A DNA stretch of 23,158 bases, taken from Acidobacteriota bacterium (lineage in GTDB: Bacteria > Acidobacteriota > Thermoanaerobaculia > Multivoradales > JAHEKO01). Positions within the stretch are counted from its first letter, which is position 1. Each line of letters begins with the position of its first letter. Positions 6,726-14,974 of the stretch are shown piece after piece. Below the pieces are notes generated by a model that was given only the letters and a program-made list of their open reading frames with translations, ran no database searches and was not told the DNA's origin. The DNA lies in NCBI GenBank assembly GCA_027296385.1, contig JAPUJD010000324.1:1-23158 (forward strand). The letters are read 5' to 3'. A program made the translations under genes and the position numbers.

Positions 6726-8752
6726 CGCCGCGGAGCGGAGAGAGCGCTGCGCAGCCCACTGCGCAGCGCATTGGCGGAGAAATACCGTTCCACGTGTGCC
6801 TGGCCCTCGATCGAAAGGCGCTGCCACAGGTCGCGATCCGAGTTCAGGCGCACGACTCCCTCGGCAAAATCGTTGGCGCTCTGTGCCAGCACGGCGTGTA
6901 GGTCTGGCATCAGGCCCAACCCCTCGGCAGCGACCGGCGTGGCCACGCAGGGCAGGCCGCGGGCGAGGCTCTGGTGCACCTTGCCCTTGAGGCCAGCACC
7001 AAAACGCAACGGGGCGATCGACAGGCGCGATCGCTCGAAGAGGGCGGACAGTTCCGCAACGTACCCATGGATGTGGACCGAGCTGCTGGCCTGACGGGTG
7101 ATCTCCAGCGGTGGCTCCTCTCCGACGACGTGAAGCTGAAGACTCGGTACCAGGAGCTTGATCCGGGGCCACACTTCGTCGAGAAACCAGAGGATTGCGT
7201 CACGGTTCGGGCCGTGGCGGAACCCGCCGACGAAGAGGGCTCCAACTCTACGATCGAACTTCATACACGGTTTGACGGTGCGGTAACAGGTGGGCACGAC
7301 GGCGACCATGGCACCACTCTGCTGACGCGTCAGGTAGTCACGCTCCACTGGTGAGGTGACGATCGTGGCATCCGCCTCTCTCAGCATCACCAGCTCCTGA
7401 CGCCGGGTCTTCTCGGCCCGCTTGACGGCCTTCGTATCCCCGAGCAGCGCCGCCTCCCTCGACTCGCGCACCGACCTCAAGTCCACCGTGTCGAAGATCA
7501 CCCTCGCCTTGGGACAGTGGCGCCGAACCGGCGCCAGAAGACGTCGCGCAACTCCGAGTCGACTGAGAACGACGCAATCCAGAGACGCCCCGCGATGGGA
7601 TAGAAAACCCTCCAACGAAGCCACATGCGGCATCCGCAGCACCTCGACGCCCATCGCTTCCAAGGCCTGACGCTGCACTCGATCGTCGGTCAGATCGTAG
7701 GCCGCGAAGCTCACTTGCCAGTCTAGATTTCTCAGCTCGCCGAGCATGCCGACGAGCCGCTTGCTTCCCCCGTCCCGCGCCGGTGTCGGCAGACGTCGAT
7801 CGACCACCAGACACTGCCCAAGGACGCCCCGCTGCCGAGCGAGATCGAGACCAACGTCCCTCGTCGGCTGCTCGGCTAGACGCCGGGACCAACGTTCGGC
7901 GAAGAGTGCCCGGTTGCTTTCCTGATGTCTCTTCATGCCCTCGTTCAGGTCGGTGCCGGCGGTACCACCTTCCCGGTGGTAAACGCGAGCGCGCGGCTCG
8001 TACTCGACTCGTAGACCCCTCTCCCGCAGGCGAAACGCCAGATCGACGTCCTCGTAGTAGCCCGGAGCGTAGGACCAATCGAAGCCACCGAGCTGTTGGA
8101 ACAGATCGCGCTCGATGATGAGACAAGCGCCGGAGCAGTAGTCCACCTCTCTGGCGAAGCCGACGGCCGGTGCATCCGGATGCAGACCGCGACCGTAGTT
8201 CGTCGCCGAGCCGTCCCGCCAGACGATGCCTCCGGCCTCCTGCACCTGACCGTTGGGTGAGACGAGCTGGGCTCCCACCATACCTACGCCGGAGCGTCTC
8301 AACCGACCCTGCAGCGCATCGAGCCAACTGTCGCAAACCGCGGTGTCGTTGTTGAGGAACACGAGCTGGTTCCCACGAGCCGCAGCCGCACCGTGGTTGG
8401 CCGCCGCCACGAAGCCCTGCCGCAGAGGCAACCGGACCACCCGTAGCCCCGGAGTCGCCCCGAGCGCGTCGGCCAACTCCGGCTGCGAGCCGTCGTCGGC
8501 GAGAATCACCTCGAAGGTGCAGCTGTTGACGGCTCGGGCGATCGCATGCAAGCAGCGCAAGGTCATCGGCAGCTGCCCGTACGCCGGAACGACGATCGAA
8601 ACCGCCGGCTCGGCGTGCTCGACGAACTGCGGAAAGCCGCTCGCCGAATCGAGCCAGGGCAGCGAGGAGCTCGTTGAAAGATCCGGCAGGCGAACTCGAG
8701 CCCGGCGACGCAGCGCAGAGAGTCGTTCGCGGAGAAAGGACGGCAGAGGCAT
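6722..8752 (-). CDS. Bifunctional glycosyltransferase: N-terminal GT2 fused to C-terminal GT4
   Basis: This is a 676-residue two-domain transferase. The GT2 half covers about 48-290. It has VSIVVPAYGQ, Asp86-Asp87 in ILADDGS, the metal site NND at 134-136, and Glu234-Asp235 in YYEDVDLAFRL. The GT4 half covers about 310-670. It has RDGGSKR near its start, VGALFVGGFRHGPN, and LRFGAGLKGKVHQSLARGLPCVATP, the donor-binding region of the Glyco_trans_1_4 group. Such fusions are known in O-antigen clusters and may add two sugars in sequence. The gene lies 27 bases after its neighbour on the same strand and in the same frame, separated by one TGA. No good ribosome binding site precedes ATG 8752, so it may depend on coupling. 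Its TAG shares CTAG with the opposing gene's stop. Confidence 0.9.
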   Translation of the reverse strand: MPLPSFLRERLSALRRRARVRLPDLSTSSSLPWLDSASGFPQFVEHAEPAVSIVVPAYGQLPMTLRCLHAIARAVNSCTFEVILADDGSQPELADALGATPGLRVVRLPLRQGFVAAANHGAAAARGNQLVFLNNDTAVCDSWLDALQGRLRRSGVGMVGAQLVSPNGQVQEAGGIVWRDGSATNYGRGLHPDAPAVGFAREVDYCSGACLIIERDLFQQLGGFDWSYAPGYYEDVDLAFRLRERGLRVEYEPRARVYHREGGTAGTDLNEGMKRHQESNRALFAERWSRRLAEQPTRDVGLDLARQRGVLGQCLVVDRRLPTPARDGGSKRLVGMLGELRNLDWQVSFAAYDLTDDRVQRQALEAMGVEVLRMPHVASLEGFLSHRGASLDCVVLSRLGVARRLLAPVRRHCPKARVIFDTVDLRSVRESREAALLGDTKAVKRAEKTRRQELVMLREADATIVTSPVERDYLTRQQSGAMVAVVPTCYRTVKPCMKFDRRVGALFVGGFRHGPNRDAILWFLDEVWPRIKLLVPSLQLHVVGEEPPLEITRQASSSVHIHGYVAELSALFERSRLSIAPLRFGAGLKGKVHQSLARGLPCVATPVAAEGLGLMPDLHAVLAQSANDFAEGVVRLNSDRDLWQRLSIEGQAHVERYFSANALRSGLRSALSAPRR

Positions 8753-8779
8753 CGAGGTCAGCGCATGGCCTGAATTATT

Positions 8780-10168
8780 TCATTGGCTGGCGAGCAGCGC
8801 GCGCACGGCCGCGGCGAAGCGTCGCCGCAGACCGCGCGAGCGCCGAATCGGATCCGGCGGTACGACTGGCGGCGGCACTTCCTCGAAATCAAAGGGAGAT
8901 CTCGCGACGCCAGGTTTGAAATCCGGTGCGTGAGAAGGCTCCGCCGCCCACTCGCGCAGCTCCGCCGTAGTCGCCGCAAGCGCAAAGTCCCGCCTACAGG
9001 CCATCGCCGCACGATCTGCCATAGCAGCCAGTTCTTCGGGGTGACGGGCAGCCCATACCAGGCGCCCGGCAAGTGCCGGCGCATCGCCCACCGGGAAGGT
9101 CAGCCCGAGGTCCCCTTCGGCCAGGTACTCACCGATATCTCCCACCTCGTTGTAGGCCACCGGGAGGCCCGCCGCCATCCATTGCACGACCCGATTCTTC
9201 GACCCGAGGATGCCCTCGTACATCGGCCGATCCGTGAGCACACCAAGATCGGCTTCTGCAACGTAGCGTGGCACCAACCGTCTCTTGACCCAACCCGCCA
9301 AGTGGAAACGCGAGCGATGGGACGAGTCGGAGACGAGCCGGCGAAACCGGGCGTAGGTCGTGTCGTCGTGCCCCTCGATGGCGCCGCCCGTCGACACGAA
9401 ATGTAACGACGTCTCTTCATCCATGGCTTGTTCCAAGCCCTGGAACAATGTGTCGACGTCGCTCCAGACGTTGTACCCACCGCTCCACAGGACGATGAAG
9501 GCGTCCGCCGGTACATGCGGCCCACGCACCACGGGGCTTGCGTCCTCGTCGCCCACCTCCGGCTCGCCGACGGCGCCGCACGGGATCACCGCGGTGAACT
9601 CATAGCCACACGTCTCGCCGGAGAGTCGTCCGATCGCACCCAACTCACCGATCGCCGCGAAGCGCTGCCAGCGAGACACCACCGAGATGCGATCCGCTCG
9701 GCTCATCACCGGCAGGACCATGCGCCACCAGCGTGGGATCGGCCAGTTCTCGTTTTCGCTTGCCGCCTTGGCCTGGGCCTCGGCCATGGTGTGGCCGAAC
9801 TGGTCGGCCCAAAAGGGGAGCTCCGAGCTGCTCTGAGCGAGCGCCAACGATCCGTAGATCGTCGCCCCCACCAACGCTGTGGGCCGCCAGCTTTCGATCT
9901 CGCGGTCGATGACCGGCGGGTCGAAGAAGGCGGCGCCGTCGAGTCGCCGAATGGGGATACCTTCGACGCGCTCATCTTCGACCAGCTCCCCCGATTCGTA
10001 GACACCAGGAATCACCATGGCGATCACTCGCACTGCGTGGCCGTCCCCCGCCAGACCCTTGGCCAGCTGCCAGGTCCGGATTCCGGGGCCGTAGTTCTGG
10101 GAAGTATTCTCGAACGGCAGGGGACACAGCCCGCACACGAGGATTCTCTGCTCTCCAGACCCGGTCAC
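8780..10168 (-). CDS. GT4-like glycosyltransferase
   Basis: This is a 462-residue GT-B protein. The N-terminal domain opens with ILVCGLCPLPF and has GPGIRTWQLAKGLAGDGHAVRVI, the acceptor-side pattern of GT4 enzymes in which a Gly-rich loop is followed by a helix. The donor domain carries LWSGGYNVWSDVDTLFQGL, LAGWVKR, and YEGILGSKNRVVQWMAAGLPVAYNEVGDIGEYL. That last region is where GT4 enzymes bind the nucleotide-sugar. Length is at the upper end for the family, with a Pro-rich stretch and a basic helix at the C-terminus. The GTG start is supported by a strong Shine-Dalgarno five bases upstream. It is first in a two-gene - strand unit with the GT2-GT4 fusion. Sugar specificity is unknown. Confidence 0.83.
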   Translation of the reverse strand: MTGSGEQRILVCGLCPLPFENTSQNYGPGIRTWQLAKGLAGDGHAVRVIAMVIPGVYESGELVEDERVEGIPIRRLDGAAFFDPPVIDREIESWRPTALVGATIYGSLALAQSSSELPFWADQFGHTMAEAQAKAASENENWPIPRWWRMVLPVMSRADRISVVSRWQRFAAIGELGAIGRLSGETCGYEFTAVIPCGAVGEPEVGDEDASPVVRGPHVPADAFIVLWSGGYNVWSDVDTLFQGLEQAMDEETSLHFVSTGGAIEGHDDTTYARFRRLVSDSSHRSRFHLAGWVKRRLVPRYVAEADLGVLTDRPMYEGILGSKNRVVQWMAAGLPVAYNEVGDIGEYLAEGDLGLTFPVGDAPALAGRLVWAARHPEELAAMADRAAMACRRDFALAATTAELREWAAEPSHAPDFKPGVARSPFDFEEVPPPVVPPDPIRRSRGLRRRFAAAVRALLASQ

Positions 10169-10173
10169 CGCTG

Positions 10174-10181
10174 CTCCTCCC
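10174..10181 (-). promoter_or_regulatory. Strong Shine-Dalgarno deciding the GTG start of the 8780-10168 gene
   Basis: On the minus strand the sequence reads GGGAGGAG, then CAGCG, then GTG at 10168. This is a near-ideal anti-16S match at normal spacing. It fixes a GTG start and is clearly better than the sites in front of most other genes in the window. Confidence 0.75.
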
Positions 10182-10294
10182 AGAAGAGACGGAGTCTACC
10201 CCGCTGCGCCTCGGCGTGACCGCGATGAGAGCCGCGTGGATTTTGCTCTCCTCTCCTGGCACAATCGCCTCCCAACGCATAACCCGCAATCCAC

Positions 10295-10300
10295 GGAGAG
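10295..10300 (+). promoter_or_regulatory. Shine-Dalgarno of the small lipoprotein gene
   Basis: GGAGAG lies seven bases before ATG 10308. It supports this ATG over the longer open frame beginning at 10236, which would place extra residues in front of the lipoprotein signal peptide. Confidence 0.7.
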
Positions 10301-10307
10301 AACATTC

Positions 10308-10805
10308 ATGACTCGACTCAGTCTCGACCGCTCATCGCTCACCGCGCTCGTGGGCTCGATCCTCATCCTGACCTGGGGCTGCGCTTCGACACCACCGCCG
10401 ACGCCAGCCGTCGAGGAGGAGGTCGAGGCTCCGGTCGCGTCCGATGAGAACTCCGAGGCCGCGAGCGACGAAGCGCGGACGGGCGAAGAGCAAGAGTACT
10501 CGAATACCCTGCGCTGGACCACCGCGAGCGAGCTAGACAACTTCGCCTTCGACGTCTACCGCGGAGATGACGAAGAGGGACCTTTCGAGCGACTGACCGA
10601 GTCTCCGATCTCCGGCGCCGGGACGACCGACATCACCAGCAGGTACTCCTTCGAAGACTCGACAATCGATCCCTACCGGGCGTACTACTACTACGTGGAG
10701 AGCATCTCGCTGCAGGGGGTGCGCGAGCAATTCACCCCGATCATCCACGCCAAGCCGAAGCTCCCCGCCGACCCGGGCGACGACGGCGACGGTAACAACG
10801 ACTAG
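10308..10805 (+). CDS. Small lipoprotein with fibronectin-III-like domain
   Basis: This is a 165-residue predicted lipoprotein. The signal peptide has Arg residues at 3 and 8, a hydrophobic core (LTALVGSILILTW) and a probable lipobox ending at Cys25 (TWGCAS; the -3 position is Thr rather than Leu, so it is not canonical). A Pro- and Glu-rich linker (about 28-63) follows. A beta-rich domain then runs from about 65 to 145, beginning LRWTTASELDNFAFDVYRG and ending YYYYVESISLQGVREQFTP. This 'ASELDN..FDVYR' to 'YYYYVES' arrangement is the fibronectin-III-like fold seen in many secreted bacterial proteins. The tail is acidic (DPGDDGDGNND). The function is unknown; a structural or binding role at the cell surface is an inference. 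It stands alone on + between two - strand glycosyltransferase genes, and its stop shares CTAG 10802-10805 with the next gene. Confidence 0.85.
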   Translation: MTRLSLDRSSLTALVGSILILTWGCASTPPPTPAVEEEVEAPVASDENSEAASDEARTGEEQEYSNTLRWTTASELDNFAFDVYRGDDEEGPFERLTESPISGAGTTDITSRYSFEDSTIDPYRAYYYYVESISLQGVREQFTPIIHAKPKLPADPGDDGDGNND

Positions 10806-12124
10806 CCGCCGAAGGCCAGGTAGAGCAGCAGAGTGCACAGAGTCAGTCCACTCACCCACTGCCTCCTCGACGCTCGCGGCTGGTCGGTTCCCGACCGCCG
10901 AGCGCGCCACCACCCGGCACCGTAGGCGGCGAAAAAGAACAGACCCGGCAGCATCTGGATCCGGTACCGGGTCTTGACGTGCAGAACCAGAAACAGCCCG
11001 CACTGGATGAGGAGAAAACCCAGGACCCACCAACCGGATCTGCGGCCGCGGTAGGGAAAAACGGCAACGCCCCAGGCCACCATGACGAGAATCGCCGCCC
11101 ACATTGCATACGAGAGCCAGCGGATGACCTGCGCTGCGGTCGAGTTTCCCGCCCGGTAACCGTCACCGCGCTGCCAGACCGCGCCACCCTCGAGCTGCAC
11201 GGTGAGGAAGGAGTCGCGGCCGAACAGCCGAAAGTACTGGATTCCCAGCTGGCGCCGAAGGCTGGACCAAAGGCCACGCTCACCTAGCGTCTGGACGATC
11301 TTGTCGTAGACGATCTCCTCGCGCCGGTCGATGCTGCGCGCGCTCTGCACATAGCGTGGATACTCCGCGACCACGGCGGAGTCCCTGAACTCATGGCGCG
11401 ACACTTCGTTGAGGCTCAGCCAGAGGTCGAACCGGGCACTGTTTGCCAGCATCAGCCGCCCGAAGTCGCGCTGCTGAGCGACCAGGGTCGGCAGGATGCC
11501 GAGGGCGCAGGTTACAGCCAGGGCGAGTAGCGCCGGAAGCCGGCGTCGCGGCGGCCAGAGCCACCACAAGCCGGTACCGAGCAGCGGCAACATGGGAAGC
11601 AGCAGGAGCTTGGTCTGGAGACACAACGCCAGGAGCGCGCCACCCGCCACCGCCGCAGCCAAGCCCGGCCCCCATCGCACCAGGACCACCAGGGCGGCCA
11701 GCATCAGCGCCAAGTGGAGCACTTCCGGCCACAGATAGTGCGCGAACGCTACGAGCGGCGGATAGCCGACCACCAGCAGAGCGGTCAGGTTCGCGGCCCA
11801 CCGATCTTCCAGCGCCCGCCACACGAGCTCACGCAGGAGCCAGGCCGCGCCCACCAGCAGGGCGGTCTGGGCCGCCTGGACCAGCCAGACCGAGCCGCGG
11901 CCCAGCACGACCAGCGGAGCCAGGAACCAGGCGTAGGCCGGGGGCCAGAACGAGCCCAGGCCGGAGCTTCCCTCCGCGGCCACAGCGCTGGCCGCGCGCA
12001 GATACATGCGCTCGTCGCCCAGGCCGGGTTTCGCTTCTGGCAGATGGTACAGCACCAGCAGGACCCCATGGACCGCCATCACCGCGGCCAACCATGGGAT
12101 CCAGCCCTTGGCATGCAAGCTCAC
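10802..12124 (-). CDS. Multi-membrane GT-C glycosyltransferase (ArnT/PMT-like)
   Basis: This is a 440-residue integral membrane protein with about ten hydrophobic segments. The first periplasmic loop after helix 1 has Gly-Asp-Glu-Arg-Met-Tyr with D37-E38, the place where GT-C enzymes keep catalytic acidic residues. FWPPAYAWFLAPL follows. A soluble loop of about 110 residues separates the N-terminal helices from the last ones. The end has HVKTRYRIQMLPGLFFFAAYGAGWW, the common 'RYRlp..p' feature of GT39/GT83-like enzymes. Such enzymes use polyprenyl-phosphate sugars and modify lipid A, glycans or proteins on the periplasmic side. The GTG start is preceded by GGAGCGGC, part of a possible RNA fold. 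It has no operon partner. The substrate is unknown. Confidence 0.82.
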   Translation of the reverse strand: MSLHAKGWIPWLAAVMAVHGVLLVLYHLPEAKPGLGDERMYLRAASAVAAEGSSGLGSFWPPAYAWFLAPLVVLGRGSVWLVQAAQTALLVGAAWLLRELVWRALEDRWAANLTALLVVGYPPLVAFAHYLWPEVLHLALMLAALVVLVRWGPGLAAAVAGGALLALCLQTKLLLLPMLPLLGTGLWWLWPPRRRLPALLALAVTCALGILPTLVAQQRDFGRLMLANSARFDLWLSLNEVSRHEFRDSAVVAEYPRYVQSARSIDRREEIVYDKIVQTLGERGLWSSLRRQLGIQYFRLFGRDSFLTVQLEGGAVWQRGDGYRAGNSTAAQVIRWLSYAMWAAILVMVAWGVAVFPYRGRRSGWWVLGFLLIQCGLFLVLHVKTRYRIQMLPGLFFFAAYGAGWWRARRSGTDQPRASRRQWVSGLTLCTLLLYLAFGG

Positions 12125-12129
12125 GCCGA

Positions 12130-12207
12130 GCCGCTCCTCGAGTCGACGAGAAGCATCGACGAATCACCCATCGGAGCGGCCATCCGCCGATGCTACTACC
12201 GACTCGA
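12130..12207 (-). promoter_or_regulatory. Possible pseudoknot leader hiding the ribosome binding site of the GT-C gene
   Basis: Three inverted repeats lie just upstream of the GTG at 12124. Arms 12138-12145 and 12200-12207 pair over 8 bases. Arms 12152-12158 and 12188-12194 pair over 7 bases inside the first pair. Arms 12130-12137 and 12173-12180 (GCCGCTCC/GGAGCGGC) pair over 8 bases, with one arm in the loop of the inner stem and one outside. That is pseudoknot topology. In the minus-strand RNA the outer arm of the last pair contains the Shine-Dalgarno GGAG, nine bases before GTG, so the fold would block translation. The pairing is read directly; any regulation is inference. Confidence 0.4.
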
Positions 12208-12278
12208 CTCCCACCGGCGATGGACAGTCCTCTTCGGAGAATCGCTCCCGACGAGATTCCTCGGACCGGGAGACGGGG

Positions 12279-12287
12279 TGGTATGAT
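12279..12287 (+). promoter_or_regulatory. Extended -10 promoter candidate for the C25 peptidase gene
   Basis: TGGTATGAT has the TGn motif directly before TATGAT, one mismatch from TATAAT. It lies 65 bases before ATG 12353. No convincing -35 hexamer is seen at 17 bases, as is usual for extended -10 promoters. The long open frame that starts at 12296 would begin close to the predicted transcription start, so the later ATG is more likely. Confidence 0.5.
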
Positions 12288-12352
12288 GGGCTGGTTTGGC
12301 AGGCGAGGTGTGCCCAGCGCCTCGATCTCCCGTCCTAGTGCACCAGGTTCCC

Positions 12353-14974
12353 ATGCATTCCCGTCTGCTCTCGCTCGCCGTCCTCGTAACGTTGGGTGTT
12401 GCTTTGCGCTCACCGACGATGGCGGCTGACCCCGTGGCGGTCGACGTCTTCCGCATATCGGTAGTCGAGGACGGCGCTTATCGGGTTACCTACGAAGACT
12501 TGGCCGCCGTCGCGCCAATCGGCATCCCCGACAGTCGGCGGTTGGCCCTTTCCAACCGCGGGCAGGCGCTACCGATCTGGGTCGAAGACGGCGGCGACGG
12601 CAAGTTCGACGCCGGCGATGCGTTCGAGTTCGTCGGCCGCCACCTGACCGGCAACGTGTCCTTCTACAGCAGGCACTCGCGTCACAACATCTATCGTCTC
12701 GAGCTCGCCGGAGCGAATCCCCAGCGCATGGAGCCCGGTCCGACCGCACAGGTCCCCGGGGTGGCCAGGGCTCCGTTGAGGATCCGCCACCACTTCGAAA
12801 ACGATGCGGTCATGGTGCGTTTCGCCCAGCGCAAGGGTGATCCTGACACCGAGACCTGGTACTGGCAGCGCTTGAGCTTCCTGAGTGACGATCCCTTCAG
12901 CTCGCAGTTCGGCCTCGACGGCGTCGCCCCTGGGCCGGCCGCGCTGCGAGTTGAAATGCGCGGCTGGTCGCGTCATCGCTTCGCCCCGGGCAACACCGAG
13001 AAGCAACACCGGGTCGAAGTGCGGCTGAACGACGTGCTCGTGGCAAGTGGCGACTGGGACGGACAGGAGATCTATACGCTCGAGACCGAGCTGTCCGCGT
13101 CGCAGATCGCGGCAGGCCAGAGTCGCGTCGAGGTCATGGTCCCCAAGCGCCTGATCGAGGGCGAGGAGGATCCGGTCGTCGACCTCAGCCTGCTCAACTG
13201 GATCGAGCTCGACTACTCGCACAGCGGAACCCTCACTGGCGCCCAGACCCGACTCCTCGCCACTGGATCGGGCGAACGACGGGCCGAGTTGCGCGCTCCG
13301 GGTGCCGCATCGCTGATCGCGTTCGACGGCAACGGCCACCGCTGGATCTCGCGCTCGGTCTCCGAAGGCGAGGTCGTCTTGGCTCCGGTGCTCTCGTCCG
13401 ACGACGCTTCGTTGGTGACGGTGCGCGACGGAGGCTTCCGGTCGCCAGCCGGAATCTCCGTTGATCGGCCCAGCTCCTGGCGGCGCTCCGACCGTCAGGC
13501 CGACTACCTCATGATCGCTCACTCTTCGTTGATCGAAAGCACCCGGCGTCTGGCGGCATACCACCGTTCCCGCGGGCTTACGGTCGAGGTCCTCGACGTC
13601 CAGGACGTTTACGACGAGTTCAATCACGGCATCGTCCACCCGCGGGCAATTCGGGACTTCATCGCCTTTGCTCATGGAGAGTGGCGTGCCCCGGCTCCAC
13701 GCTGGGTCCTACTCGTGGGCGACGCCAGCTGGGACGTCGATCGGCGCGACCTCGACGACGACAACTACGCGGACTGGTCCTACCAACCGCGAGAGGGGGC
13801 CCGGGAGGGTTTCCTCAAGAACGCTAGTACGCTCTACGCCGATGGCCCCGAGTATCGCGGTCTCATCCCCACCGGCAGCTACAAGGCCGCCCAGGGTCAC
13901 GCCGCCAGCGACAACTACTTCGTGGCGCTCAACGAAGAAGATCACCTCCCGGTCTTGGCGATCGGCCGCCTGCCGATCGTGGATCCAGCCGACCTTGACG
14001 CGATCATCGACAAGACCATCCGCTACATCGAGGAATCCGGCGTCGGGCCGTGGCGCAGAAGCCTTTTGTGGATCAGCAACGAAGACGCTCACATCAAGCG
14101 GCGTACCGACAAGCTGGCGGCGGCGCAGAGCGCTCTTGGCTTCAGCTCGGCCAAGATCTACCCTCTGAAGTCCGAGAAGTCGAACGCCAAGCATCAGGAG
14201 CGATTGCTCGATGCCTTCGCCGAAGGCCAGCTGCTGGTCCACTTCCACGGCCACGGTGGCCGTTACATCTGGCGTACCGGAGCGACCGACTACAAGAAGA
14301 ATCGCGACCTTTTCAACCTTGATCATCTCGACCAGCTGCAGCCCTCGGCACGGTTGCCGATCATTCTCAGCATGACCTGCTTTTCCGCCCCCTTCGACCA
14401 TCCTCTCGCCGACTCGATCGGCGAGAAGTTCCTCCGCCTCCCGGATCGAGGGGCAGTCGCGGTGCTGGCCGCCTCCTGGCGCAACAGCCCCGCGGCGACG
14501 TTCAGCCGCCGACTGGTCGAGGAACTGACTCGACCCCAGACAGTTGGGGAGGCTATCTTGCGGGCCAAGCAGGAGATCTCGCGGCGCGACATGATCGAGA
14601 CCTACAACCTGCTCGGTGACCCGGCCGTCCCGACGGCGGCGCCTCAGGCTCGTCTCGAGCTGACCGTCGACTCGGATCAGGCCGCGCGGATCCGTCTGGA
14701 GGCTCGCTTGCCCGACCTTCGAGCGCCCTTCGACGGCCGGGCCATCATCGAATGGAAGGACGCCGAAGGCACCACCCTGGCGACCGAGGAGATGGCGGTC
14801 TCTGGCGGTCAGCTCGAAGCGTTCCTCACCGAGCGGACAGAGGACGCCGAGGCCGTGAGCGTCTACATGTGGGACGCGGAGCAGGGCATCGACGGCATCG
14901 GCGCGTTCCACTGGACGACAACGGAAGAAGACGGCGCCCAGGACGATTCGGTGGCCGGCTCGGCCTCACGCTGA
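12353..14974 (+). CDS. Secreted C25 (gingipain/PorU-like) cysteine peptidase
   Basis: This is an 873-residue exported protein. The signal peptide is MHSRLLSLAVLVTLGVAL followed by a likely cut after TMAA. The N-terminal domain (about 28-370) is beta-rich and begins with the 'G.YR.TYEDL' and 'ALSNRGQALPIWVEDGGDG' features also seen in PorU-type proteins. The C25 peptidase domain covers about 380-755. The likely catalytic His is H634 in HFHGHGG and the likely catalytic Cys is C676 in ILSMTCFSAPFDHP. YNLLGDPAVP near residue 753 closes the domain. An Ig-like beta domain of about 100 residues follows. No type IX secretion C-terminal sorting domain is recognisable. C25 members are either gingipain-like proteases or sortases that attach surface proteins to a glycan-lipid (PorU); which applies here is open. 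ATG 12353 is chosen because it opens the signal peptide. Its last 9 bases overlap the opposing gene. Confidence 0.87.
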   Translation: MHSRLLSLAVLVTLGVALRSPTMAADPVAVDVFRISVVEDGAYRVTYEDLAAVAPIGIPDSRRLALSNRGQALPIWVEDGGDGKFDAGDAFEFVGRHLTGNVSFYSRHSRHNIYRLELAGANPQRMEPGPTAQVPGVARAPLRIRHHFENDAVMVRFAQRKGDPDTETWYWQRLSFLSDDPFSSQFGLDGVAPGPAALRVEMRGWSRHRFAPGNTEKQHRVEVRLNDVLVASGDWDGQEIYTLETELSASQIAAGQSRVEVMVPKRLIEGEEDPVVDLSLLNWIELDYSHSGTLTGAQTRLLATGSGERRAELRAPGAASLIAFDGNGHRWISRSVSEGEVVLAPVLSSDDASLVTVRDGGFRSPAGISVDRPSSWRRSDRQADYLMIAHSSLIESTRRLAAYHRSRGLTVEVLDVQDVYDEFNHGIVHPRAIRDFIAFAHGEWRAPAPRWVLLVGDASWDVDRRDLDDDNYADWSYQPREGAREGFLKNASTLYADGPEYRGLIPTGSYKAAQGHAASDNYFVALNEEDHLPVLAIGRLPIVDPADLDAIIDKTIRYIEESGVGPWRRSLLWISNEDAHIKRRTDKLAAAQSALGFSSAKIYPLKSEKSNAKHQERLLDAFAEGQLLVHFHGHGGRYIWRTGATDYKKNRDLFNLDHLDQLQPSARLPIILSMTCFSAPFDHPLADSIGEKFLRLPDRGAVAVLAASWRNSPAATFSRRLVEELTRPQTVGEAILRAKQEISRRDMIETYNLLGDPAVPTAAPQARLELTVDSDQAARIRLEARLPDLRAPFDGRAIIEWKDAEGTTLATEEMAVSGGQLEAFLTERTEDAEAVSVYMWDAEQGIDGIGAFHWTTTEEDGAQDDSVAGSASR

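Noticed and set aside
8753..8779. The two minus-strand glycosyltransferases as one gene split by a recent nonsense mutation
   Set aside because: They share a frame across the TGA. However, the upstream protein has a complete GT4-like length and a natural basic tail, and the downstream one starts with its own N-terminal segment, so they are two genes.
11443..12429. 328-codon + strand frame opposite the GT-C gene
   Set aside because: Its product is Pro/Arg/Ala-rich and without domains, while the minus strand encodes a clear membrane enzyme.
13709..14911. 400-codon open frame on the minus strand inside the C25 peptidase gene
   Set aside because: It is antisense to a gene with clear catalytic motifs. 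Its translation shows no domain, and long antisense frames are common in GC-rich DNA.
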